Shown here: positions 18,778 to 25,782 of the stretch, in pieces
How positions within the stretch are numbered: position 1 is the first letter of the stretch
Layout: each line of letters begins with the position of its first letter
NCBI GenBank assembly: GCA_027624035.1
Contig: JAQBUI010000042.1
Span: 1 to 36,574, forward strand
Source: Pseudomonadota bacterium
GTDB taxonomy: Bacteria; Pseudomonadota; Gammaproteobacteria; Pseudomonadales; Azotimanducaceae
Direction: 5' to 3'
DNA length: 36,574 nucleotides
Program-made: the position numbers and the translations under genes
The notes under the pieces: generated by a model
Seen by the model: the letters and a program-made list of their open reading frames with translations, nothing else
The model's database searches: none
What the model was told of the DNA's origin: nothing

Positions 18778-18783
18778 ATTATC
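18778..18783 (-). promoter_or_regulatory. Possible -10 box of the lipoprotein operon
   Basis: GATAAT on the minus strand, a 5/6 match to TATAAT, would place the transcript start inside operator 3. No good -35 is seen at the right distance. Confidence 0.45.
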
Positions 18784-19102
18784 TCACAGCCAGATAGGAA
18801 TTCCAGCCCCCTCATTGCCGCAATCGGCGACACCTGGAGAAGTCACGACGAGAACCAGCTAGATTGAAACAAACAGATCACTCTCGTAGCCCACGAATCC
18901 TGGTCCAGATTCATTTCGTAGGCACATTGTGGCAGGCGCCGAAAAGCAGCGTCTCATGGAAGTGCCTTTTATACAGCACGCCAGTGTAGACACATTCTTG
19001 CACGAGCACGCTACTACGGCGTGTCTGGCTCGCTTGTGTGCCCTTAAATGGAGAACGCGTCCGTAATCACCGGAGTAATCGCATATAATGACTCATGGGA
19101 AC
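18784..19102. other. Intergenic region without recognised genes
   Basis: About 320 bases with no reading frame that looks coding. A TATAAT at 19084-19089 on the plus strand, 14 bases before the hairpin element, is a possible -10 box for the gene at 19218, though its -35 is poor. Otherwise I see nothing. Confidence 0.5.
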
Positions 19103-19171
19103 CTCTGATTAAGGTCCTTTTCCAAGTTGCGTTGGCGCCTTGCTCTTGCAGGAAAGTCCACTTAATCAGAG
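19103..19171. repeat. Long imperfect hairpin, possible MITE or IS-end remnant
   Basis: CTCTGATTAAG (19103-19113) is perfectly inverted as CTTAATCAGAG (19161-19171), with further pairing inward (TTTTCC/GGAAA and CAAG/CTTG). The whole 69-base segment can fold into one arm. The outer sequence resembles the ends of some transposable elements, but no target duplication is evident. It lies in the leader of the next gene. Confidence 0.6.
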
Positions 19172-19217
19172 CGCTACTGAATCGATAGAATGGACATGGA
19201 AGGATCGAGAAATCTCG

Positions 19218-19691
19218 ATGGCAGATATCAATATTGAGAACTTTTACAGATACATCGCGAAGATACTCAGTATGCTGTACGCGCAATTTCCGACCAAGAC
19301 ACCGGTGTTTGTCGACGACGTGGCCGGTATCGACGAACCCGACGAATACGGGTTGCACAGTCCCAGGTATACGGCTGGTTTCTATTCATTGATCTGGCTT
19401 GGCGAAGAAGACTTTCTCCGATATACCAATACGATCCGTCAGGATGGCGTCGACCAGGCGATTCTCACCCACAAGGCCTTTCTAAAGCTGACAGCGGTCG
19501 CCGAACCCATTTATGTGGCGCCGACATTCAGAACTGATGAATCCAATGTGGTCAGCCTTACCCCGAACGAGAACCTTTCGCCATCAGTCATAGAAGAACG
19601 CAAGCTGGTCATCAACCAGCTTCGAAGTGCGCTTCGCAGCGGTGATTCAATCGCAATCAGCAAGGTAGTCACCTATATACTTCGGCATTGA
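19218..19691 (+). CDS. Hypothetical protein, unrecognised
   Basis: 157 residues from MADINIENFYRYIAKIL at 19218; an upstream in-frame ATG-like start at 19140 would lie in the hairpin and is unlikely. It looks like a small soluble protein. The first 110 residues have mixed helix and strand (VFVDDVAGIDEPDEYG, SLIWLGEEDFLRYTNTIRQ, DQAILTHKAFLKL), followed by a linker with VVSLTPNENLSP and a C-terminal helix. No signal peptide, membrane segment or known motif is visible. An AAGGA lies 15 bases upstream, a weak ribosome site. The last codons (TYILRH, stop) fall in the first unit of a 31-bp tandem array that continues downstream. The gene is flanked by a possible mobile-element hairpin, so local rearrangement is possible. 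Confidence 0.6.
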   Translation: MADINIENFYRYIAKILSMLYAQFPTKTPVFVDDVAGIDEPDEYGLHSPRYTAGFYSLIWLGEEDFLRYTNTIRQDGVDQAILTHKAFLKLTAVAEPIYVAPTFRTDESNVVSLTPNENLSPSVIEERKLVINQLRSALRSGDSIAISKVVTYILRH

Positions 19692-19880
19692 ACGATCAAC
19701 GACCTATATACCTCGGAACTGAACGATCAACGACCTATATACCTCGGAACTGAACGATCAACGACCTATATACTTCGGAATTGAACGATCAACGACCTAT
19801 ATACTTCGGAATTGAACGATCAACGACCTATATACTTCGGAATTGGACGATCAACAACCTACATACTGCGCATTGAGTCA
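19671..19880 (+). repeat. 31-bp tandem repeat array, seven copies
   Basis: Units begin at 19671, 19702, 19733, 19764, 19795, 19826 and 19857 with an exact 31-base period. The consensus runs ACCTATATACTTCGGAATTG followed by AACGATCAACG. The first unit is the 3' end of the upstream gene including its stop, and the last is degenerate. It fills the space between two convergent genes. There are no spacers, so it is not a CRISPR array. Confidence 0.95.
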
Positions 19881-19888
19881 TCATGGGG

Positions 19889-21007
19889 CTACGAAGCGAC
19901 CCGCATCAGGACCGCATCCTCGTATCCCGTGACGACCCGCTGAAGGCCGCCGAGTTCCTGGTCCAGGTTTCCATCACCTGTATCGACAAGAAGCGGTCTA
20001 CCGTCCAACCCGTTGAGCTTCTCTTTGGTCGCGACGACGATGATGTGATCAGTACCAACGGCCCGAATCACATCGGGACTGAATTGCTGATTGCCTCGAC
20101 CGAACAGATAGCCCTGACCACCGATTACCGTAATCACAATCCGGCAGTCCCCCTGAGCAGCCAGCTCCAGCAGTTGCTGGCTGGTTGCATCTGCGACAAT
20201 GAGTTCACCATCCCGTATCGCATCAACACCAAGCAAGGTGTTGCCGAGATGCATCGCTGACATGATGGCTGCAGTGGTAGACCCGGGCCCAATGAAGTAG
20301 GTGACGCCAGGTAACAGGTTCTCAATGACGTCTGCGGCGATCTCTTCCACGACGAGTTCAGGGACCTCCCTGCCACTGACTTTCGTATGTTGCAGGTAGC
20401 GCACCGCCATGGGAACGTTCAGCTCACCATAGAATCGCGTCGTGACCCTGCCGGCGCGGAGTTGGGCCTCATCCACGTCTCTGACCTCTGCCCTCTCGGC
20501 CGTGACGGGTCGTCCCCGAACGATATCCGCGATGATCGTACCGGCTGCCTGCGGGTTGATGGCAAACACGCCAGAGTGCATCTTGACCCCGCAGGGAATA
20601 CCGAGTGCCACCTGGTCACGCCCGAGCCCATCGTAGACATCCCTCGCTGTGCCATCGCCACCTGCGAACAGGACCAGGTCCACGCCCTCCCGGCAGAACA
20701 GGCGAACAGCGCGGGTGGTGTCCTGCCCTGTGGTCTGTTCTCCAATCGACCCCACCACACGGTGCGGCAAGCTCACGCCACGGCAGGCCGACGCACCCAT
20801 CAAGCCCGGATAACAGAGAATCTCCACATCCGCCTGCAAAGACACGAGTTTGCCAAGGCAGAGCGAAGCCCTGTCGATGACCTGGCTCGTCGAGCCCCGC
20901 CGGGCAGCCTCTCGCTGAACCGACATCCCATCACTGCCCTTGAGGGCCGCCGGGCCACCGACACCCGCGACAGGATTGAGCACAAGACCAATCTTAAGTC
21001 GCTTCAC
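19889..21007 (-). CDS. ATP-NAD kinase family (AcoX-like) protein
   Basis: 372 residues from the GTG at 21007, which directly precedes KRLKIGLVLNPVAGVGG; frames from 21055 or 21076 add an uncharacteristic N-terminus and overlap xni more. The kinase fold signature is VDLVLFAGGDGTARDVYDGL (GGDGT), with a VLNPVAG start and GIPCGVKMHSGVFAINP. The C-terminal half has TYFIGPGSTTAAIM and GGQGYLFGRGNQQFSP, as in the AcoX/ATP-NAD kinase-like group rather than in classical NadK. NAD or another diphosphate metabolite may be phosphorylated; the substrate is not proven for this branch. Last gene of the operon that begins near 23513, overlapping the end of xni by 14 bases. Confidence 0.85.
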   Translation of the reverse strand: MKRLKIGLVLNPVAGVGGPAALKGSDGMSVQREAARRGSTSQVIDRASLCLGKLVSLQADVEILCYPGLMGASACRGVSLPHRVVGSIGEQTTGQDTTRAVRLFCREGVDLVLFAGGDGTARDVYDGLGRDQVALGIPCGVKMHSGVFAINPQAAGTIIADIVRGRPVTAERAEVRDVDEAQLRAGRVTTRFYGELNVPMAVRYLQHTKVSGREVPELVVEEIAADVIENLLPGVTYFIGPGSTTAAIMSAMHLGNTLLGVDAIRDGELIVADATSQQLLELAAQGDCRIVITVIGGQGYLFGRGNQQFSPDVIRAVGTDHIIVVATKEKLNGLDGRPLLVDTGDGNLDQELGGLQRVVTGYEDAVLMRVAS

Positions 21008-21872
21008 GCCCAAGGCCCATTCGGTCACGGATCCTCTCGCCAAACCCCATCTCATCACAGAAACGAGCGAGCGCATCCGGCTCTAAAGGCGTCACCCGGA
21101 GATCGTCCAGGGATACGTCGATCTCAATGTCAGTGTGAATCCGGGTAATTTCCTGGAACATCCTGATGGTTTCCTCGTGGGCCTGGAGTATCTTTTGCAC
21201 CTTGCGTGCACCCCGAAGCCCCATGTCTGGTATCTGTTCTATTGCCTCATATATTCCATCTATTGAACTGAACTGGCCAAGCAGGGCAGCGGCTGTTTTG
21301 GCGCCGATCCCGGGTGCGCCCGGAATGTTGTCCACGGCGTCACCGGCGAGGGCCAGAAAGTCCGCGATCTGATAGGGATGAACACCAAATTTGACCGCGA
21401 CCTCTGAAGGCCCTAACCGCTGATCTGAAGCAAAGTCCCACAGCTCATCGTCATCACCCAGCAACTGGCCCAGGTCCTTGTCCCGACTCACAATCGTCGT
21501 TGGCAACCCGAATTTCTTCTGCACAGAACCAATGATGTCGTCTGCCTCATAGTCATATAGACATATGTTATGGATACCCAGCAAACGGGTGATCTCCTGG
21601 CATCGTGCCAGTTGGAATGTCAGGTTTTCATCGGGAAGGTCCCGATTCACCTTGTACTCAGGATAGATCCTGTTTCGATAACAGCTGATCAAACTCTCGT
21701 CAAACGCTGCAGAGATGAACCGGGGATTGTGTGCCAGCAGATCCAGAAGGAACTGGGTATATCCGTAGACCGCATTGATGACCTGGCCATCAGGGGCCTG
21801 GAAGCTCGCAGGAATCGAAAAGTACGCGCGAAAGACATAGATCGACGAGTCCAACAGCACGAGCGGCTTCAT
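20994..21872 (-). CDS. xni: 5'-3' exonuclease / flap endonuclease Xni (ExoIX) family
   Basis: 292 residues with the PIN-like nuclease plus H3TH arrangement of the Pol I 5'-nuclease domain. Acidic metal sites are visible in LLDSSIYVFRAYFS, YEADDIIGSV and VSRDKDLGQLLGD, and the DNA-binding helix-hairpin-helix is LAGDAVDNIPGAPGIGAKTAA. There is no polymerase domain, and the length fits Xni (about 250-300). Xni-type proteins bind flap DNA; E. coli Xni lost one set of acidic residues, while here the first aspartates (LLDSS, ADD) look intact, so nuclease activity is plausible. The start ATG overlaps the stop of the thioesterase gene (ATGA). Confidence 0.9.
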   Translation of the reverse strand: MKPLVLLDSSIYVFRAYFSIPASFQAPDGQVINAVYGYTQFLLDLLAHNPRFISAAFDESLISCYRNRIYPEYKVNRDLPDENLTFQLARCQEITRLLGIHNICLYDYEADDIIGSVQKKFGLPTTIVSRDKDLGQLLGDDDELWDFASDQRLGPSEVAVKFGVHPYQIADFLALAGDAVDNIPGAPGIGAKTAAALLGQFSSIDGIYEAIEQIPDMGLRGARKVQKILQAHEETIRMFQEITRIHTDIEIDVSLDDLRVTPLEPDALARFCDEMGFGERIRDRMGLGREAT

Positions 21873-22276
21873 GATGACCTCCTGAGCCGCTTCATCACGC
21901 TGCTGAACGTCAACACAACCTGATCACCCACGAAGACATCTCCGGTTGCAAACACCATGGATCCGGTCTTTCCCGTCAGCCGGACCCGGGCCTCGATCAG
22001 GTCACCGACTTGTCCGGAAGCCAGAAACTGGCAATCGAAACTGATGGTGACACAGTCCTCGGTATCGTAGTTGGCCGTTGCCTCGATGCAGGCCGCATAG
22101 TCGGCAAAGGTCATCAGCACGCCACCGTGAACAATGCCCATGACGTTACAGTGCCGGGGCGCTGCCCTGAAGGCATACTCGTATGTACCGTTTCCGGGCC
22201 GATAGTAGAACGGACCAATATGGTCCTCTGCCGGGTCATGTGCCGGGTCAGTCTGATATCCCTCGGGCAGGTCCAT
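21869..22276 (-). CDS. Hotdog-fold thioesterase
   Basis: 135 residues with the PaaI/4HBT pattern: HCNVMGIVHGGVLMTFADYAACIEA (HGG motif and acidic D), then VTISFDCQFLASGQVGDLIEARVRLTGKTGSMVFATGDVFVGDQVVLTF in the strand region. It should hydrolyse a CoA thioester in the cytoplasm. It is separated from the epmC stop by three bases and overlaps xni by four, so it belongs to the same operon. The substrate is unknown, and the sequence differs clearly from the one at 10601. Confidence 0.87.
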   Translation of the reverse strand: MDLPEGYQTDPAHDPAEDHIGPFYYRPGNGTYEYAFRAAPRHCNVMGIVHGGVLMTFADYAACIEATANYDTEDCVTISFDCQFLASGQVGDLIEARVRLTGKTGSMVFATGDVFVGDQVVLTFSSVMKRLRRSS

Positions 22277-22279
22277 GGG

Positions 22280-22786
22280 TCACGTTACTCCTGAATCTAT
22301 TACACTGCCCCGCCGCTGATTCATCAAAGCCAGGGCATCGGCGAATTGCCGGGCACGGGGCGGCATGCGTTCGTGCAGACGCCGCGCTTCTACCAGTACC
22401 AATCGCTGCAGTTCGTCCGGGTTGGATGCCGACAGGTCAAAATTGTCAGCGCTGACGCGAAAAGGCACATCGGCCGCCACACTGAAGATCCATTCCAGTG
22501 CCTGCGGGCGGGCTTCTACACGGTGAAACTGACTTTGCTCATCACGGCCCCGCCGGTCACTGTACCAGTATCCGTAGTCTTCAAGGCGCCGTCGTGAGCG
22601 ACCGGCAATACACCAGTGAGCGACCTCGTGAAGCGCACTGGATGCATAGTCAGCCCGGAAGTAAATGACGGCGCTGCCGTCAGCCTGCACGGTATAGACC
22701 GGCTCATCGGCGCCGCCCTGTAGCCTGGTTCTGTAGGCCCCGGCAAACAAGCCATCGAAGCACTGAACGATCTCATGGTGATTCAC
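22280..22786 (-). CDS. epmC: Elongation factor P hydroxylase EpmC
   Basis: 168 residues matching EpmC (YfcM). Metal-site histidines are in SSALHEVAHWCIAG, followed by RRLEDYGYWYSDRRGRDEQSQFHRVE and the signature RPQALEWIFS. EpmC hydroxylates the beta-lysyl-modified lysine of EF-P, which helps ribosomes through polyproline stretches. The start is GTG (22786), overlapping the stop of the upstream gene (GTGA). EpmA, EpmB and EF-P are not in this window. This gene is characteristic of gammaproteobacteria. Confidence 0.95.
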   Translation of the reverse strand: MNHHEIVQCFDGLFAGAYRTRLQGGADEPVYTVQADGSAVIYFRADYASSALHEVAHWCIAGRSRRRLEDYGYWYSDRRGRDEQSQFHRVEARPQALEWIFSVAADVPFRVSADNFDLSASNPDELQRLVLVEARRLHERMPPRARQFADALALMNQRRGSVIDSGVT

Positions 22787-23256
22787 TCTGGTTCGTGATC
22801 CGTGTTATCCAGGCACCCCACTGACATGAGGCCCTTTAGATACTCGGCCGACAGATAAGGCTCTGCCGCCAGCAAGTGGTTCAAATACCATCGGGCTGGT
22901 TTCAATCCGCTGGCCACAAACTGCGGATTGGCAAGATAGACCCAGGCCTCAACCTCTGCACCGTCGCGATTGATGGGCAACGCCCGTCTATCATATCGAA
23001 CCGGGTAGCCTTCAAAGGGGTCCATCATCTCGATTTGGGAAGGCGATGTTAACCGATAGATTACGCCTTCAGTCTTCATTCCCGGCGCCACCATGACGTT
23101 GGCAGATGCACCCCCCGGCACCTTGGCGGAACGCTTGTTGAACGCAAGACGATAGTCGTGTAACACGCCAGGCCCATGATCAGCGAATGCCATCCGACGA
23201 CCCAGGACCCTCGCCGGGTTCATGTTGCTGCCATAGGCAAAGTAATACTCGATCAT
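22783..23256 (-). CDS. Gamma-glutamylcyclotransferase-family protein
   Basis: 157 residues with the GGCT/AIG2 beta-barrel motif YYFAYGSNMNPARVLGRR at the N-terminus and the catalytic glutamate in MMDPFEGYPVRYDRRAL near residue 80. The family turns gamma-glutamyl peptides into 5-oxoproline, or in other branches cleaves gamma-glutamylamines, in the cytoplasm. The exact substrate is unknown. The gene begins 11 bases after the tusA-like stop and ends overlapping epmC. Confidence 0.88.
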   Translation of the reverse strand: MIEYYFAYGSNMNPARVLGRRMAFADHGPGVLHDYRLAFNKRSAKVPGGASANVMVAPGMKTEGVIYRLTSPSQIEMMDPFEGYPVRYDRRALPINRDGAEVEAWVYLANPQFVASGLKPARWYLNHLLAAEPYLSAEYLKGLMSVGCLDNTDHEPE

Positions 23257-23267
23257 GGCGATCTCGG

Positions 23268-23513
23268 TTAGCCTTTTCGAATCCAGAAGCGATACTCGTC
23301 ATCGCGGCTGTCCTCTGCCACCAGTTCATGATTCAGGAACTTGCAGAAATTGGGAAAATCCCATGAGGTTGAAGGATCTGTCGCCACCACCAGAATGACC
23401 TGCCCCGAGTCCATATCCATCATCCGGTTCCGCACGACCATCAAAGGTTCAGGGCATCGCAGCCCTCTGGCATCCACCTCTACGTCTGCGTTTATGTCCG
23501 CTTTTACCGTCAT
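23268..23513 (-). CDS. TusA/SirA-like sulfurtransferase
   Basis: 81 residues from MTVKADINADVEVDARGL at 23513. The TusA core is VEVDARGLRCPEPLMVVRN with the active-site cysteine in RCPEP, followed by VILVVATDPSTSWDFPNFCKFLNHELV. These small proteins carry persulfide sulfur, for example in thiolation of tRNA. The frame is open further upstream to 23768, but that part overlaps the metalloprotease gene and has no similarity, so the short form is preferred; the ribosome site is weak. A possible extended -10 promoter lies just upstream. First gene of the epmC-xni operon. Confidence 0.82.
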   Translation of the reverse strand: MTVKADINADVEVDARGLRCPEPLMVVRNRMMDMDSGQVILVVATDPSTSWDFPNFCKFLNHELVAEDSRDDEYRFWIRKG

Positions 23514-23542
23514 GGCAACAGGAATCTGGTTCAGATCATCAG

Positions 23543-23551
23543 ATTGTATCA
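23543..23551 (-). promoter_or_regulatory. Possible extended -10 promoter before the tusA-like gene
   Basis: TGATACAAT on the minus strand combines a TGn extension with TACAAT (5/6). Transcription would begin near 23536, leaving a leader of about 23 bases. A -35 is not evident, as often with extended -10 promoters. Confidence 0.5.
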
Positions 23552-23625
23552 AATACGGCGCACCGTCTCCGAGCCCGCCTTCTCGATTCCAGCGCCCTAT
23601 GCCGGGAAGCATCCTCGCATATTGA

Positions 23626-25782
23626 TCAAAAGCCCGTCTCTCGCAGAAACACCGCAATGAAGCGCCGACGCATCTGACTGAATGGACTCGTCGAATGACC
23701 GTCGATCGCCACATGGCCCCGTACGACCTGCTCGGGATAGGTCTCATGGGAGGCAAGTTCCAAATCAACCCGATACTGGCTCTTGACCATGGTCATTCCT
23801 CCAGAAGCGCTCTCTCGAACGGCGATATCTCCGCCGAACAGAGACGCCAGGGCTGGCTTGTCGAGCTCAGTGGACGCCACCAGGTCAATCTGCCTGATGA
23901 CGACATCACGAACACCAAATTCGAGGTTTTCCGGGAAGAATCTACCGGTCATGCCCGTCTCGATCCTCGCCAGTTCCTCCTCTTTGACATAGGCCACCAC
24001 CAGCGCCTTGGTCGGGTCGACAATGGTGGCAATACGCATTCCCTCGGGCAACCAGTCTCCGTCCTGGATGTCCGGCGCGATGTCGACCACTACGCCGTCG
24101 AAAGGCGCCCTGATATCCAGCCGTGCCCTCTTGTCAGCCAGACTTCGAACCCGTTGGTTCTGGGTCGTCAATTCCGAGGCGATCACCATAGCCTGGCTGC
24201 GCAGGGAAGAGTCAAACCCAAGCGTCGCCTGGGCACGACTCAACTCGCGATATCGATGCTGGGCAGCCCTCAGTTCCTGATCAAGCTCAGGCGAGACCAG
24301 ACCAAAGATCACTGAGTTGCCAGCAACGACCTGATTCTCCTGTACCGTGGTGCGCAATTGCCCGGCCGCAGGGACGTAGATGTCCACATGCTGGCGCTGG
24401 AGCAATCCTGGCGCATCCACACTCGTTATCCAGGGGGCAAACACAATACCAGCTAACAACACCAACAGGATGAGATTCCGCAGCACGGTGGCATTCAGGT
24501 GCATCTTGCCCCTCATTTCCCACCAGACCAGAAGCTCCTTGTAAACGGGCCTTCCAATGAGGTAGACGACCTCGACAATAAAGAGGGCGATGCCGGCTGC
24601 CTTGAACAGGAAATTGAACACCAGCATGGCAATTCCCAGGAACAAAAAGAACCGATAGGTCCAGACGGCGTAGGCATATACCACAAAAGCCGCACGGAAG
24701 TTTTCCGGTGGTTCAAGGCCAAACCCGAATAGTCTCTCCCTCAAGAACCATTTCGCCATGTCAAACGAACGTCGTTCAAGATTCGGTTCATCAATCAAAT
24801 CCGACAAGAGATAGTAGCCATCAAACCGCATGAGTGGATTGAAATTGACCAATACCGACAGTATCCAACTCGTTGTGGCAAGCAGAAAGAGGGCGCTCTT
24901 GACGCTGCCTTCGGGAGCAACGCTCCACAGGAACAGCGACAGCGAGGCCACCGCAACCTCGACGCAGACTCCGGCCGAACCAATCATCAGACGATTCTTT
25001 CGATCCTGAATCTTCCATGCATCGCTGGTATCGGTGTATAGAATGGGCCAGCCCAACATGAACGCGATACCAATAACTGGAATACGACAGCCTGCCGCCT
25101 TGGCTGTATAGGCATGGCCCAATTCATGCAGAATCTTTACGGCGAACAACGTCAGCAGGTAAACGGCCAGGCCCGACCAGTTAAAAAAGTGCATGAACGT
25201 GGCAAGGAACTCATCGACCTGTCTGGATACGAGAAAGAAGGCAAGACAGGTCAGCACCACAAATCCGACCCGGGCCCACCGGCTCCCCAGCCAGCGCACA
25301 CTGGGCAATGTCGCATCCAGGAATCGATCTGGATTCCATACGGGCACCCTGAAAAAGAGCGGATTGCGAACGAACCCTCGAAACCAGCCCTGGGGAATGC
25401 TTCTATCAAGCACCTCCTGAAACTGGTGTTGCTGAACGTCATCAGCGACAACCAGATTGTTCAGACGGAGGAATTGAACGAGTTCAGCCAGTTCCTGATC
25501 GTTGGTCTCATTTCGCAGCAGATTCCGGGCAAGACGAACGATTTCCCTGGCGCTGCGATGGCCGATGATCGCAAGCAATTCGACGTCTCGCTGCTCAAGT
25601 CGAAAAAACCGATTGGCAAGAGGATCGTGCAAATGCCAGATTGGTGTGCCATCTCGCGCGAACCCCGCTGAGTACAGCATCAGGTCCTCGCGTACTCGAG
25701 GCATCACCGGTTCGTTCGCCCGTTGGCCGGCTGCGACCTTCAAACCAGGGCCACCGGCCGCAGGTAGCGTCGCGTCAGTCAT
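23626..25782 (-). CDS. M50 zinc metalloprotease fused to HlyD-like adaptor
   Basis: 718 residues. An N-terminal cytoplasmic part (about 30-115) looks PqqD-like (FRLEQRDVELLAIIGH). Membrane helices follow. The M50 zinc site HELGH is at residues 219-223, and the third ligand lies in FNPLMRFDGYYLLSD near 315-328. More helices precede a periplasmic part from about 455 that has the lipoyl/HlyD form: ILGLLQRQHVDIYVPAAGQL-like start, a coiled coil (DQELRAAQHRYRELSRA...) and DIRAPFDGVVVDIAPDIQDGDWLPEGMRIATIVD. The gene start overlaps the stop of the GAF-HlyD gene as TGATG. It resembles YydH-type peptide metalloproteases. I infer that it is the inner-membrane core of an export apparatus for the giant adhesin. 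Confidence 0.9.
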   Translation of the reverse strand: MTDATLPAAGGPGLKVAAGQRANEPVMPRVREDLMLYSAGFARDGTPIWHLHDPLANRFFRLEQRDVELLAIIGHRSAREIVRLARNLLRNETNDQELAELVQFLRLNNLVVADDVQQHQFQEVLDRSIPQGWFRGFVRNPLFFRVPVWNPDRFLDATLPSVRWLGSRWARVGFVVLTCLAFFLVSRQVDEFLATFMHFFNWSGLAVYLLTLFAVKILHELGHAYTAKAAGCRIPVIGIAFMLGWPILYTDTSDAWKIQDRKNRLMIGSAGVCVEVAVASLSLFLWSVAPEGSVKSALFLLATTSWILSVLVNFNPLMRFDGYYLLSDLIDEPNLERRSFDMAKWFLRERLFGFGLEPPENFRAAFVVYAYAVWTYRFFLFLGIAMLVFNFLFKAAGIALFIVEVVYLIGRPVYKELLVWWEMRGKMHLNATVLRNLILLVLLAGIVFAPWITSVDAPGLLQRQHVDIYVPAAGQLRTTVQENQVVAGNSVIFGLVSPELDQELRAAQHRYRELSRAQATLGFDSSLRSQAMVIASELTTQNQRVRSLADKRARLDIRAPFDGVVVDIAPDIQDGDWLPEGMRIATIVDPTKALVVAYVKEEELARIETGMTGRFFPENLEFGVRDVVIRQIDLVASTELDKPALASLFGGDIAVRESASGGMTMVKSQYRVDLELASHETYPEQVVRGHVAIDGHSTSPFSQMRRRFIAVFLRETGF

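Noticed and set aside
19671..19880. Regular 31-bp repeats as a CRISPR array
   Set aside because: The units follow each other without any spacer and no cas gene is nearby.
23514..23768. N-terminal extension of the TusA-like protein
   Set aside because: It overlaps the end of the metalloprotease gene, has low-complexity Arg-rich text, and TusA proteins are about 80 residues.
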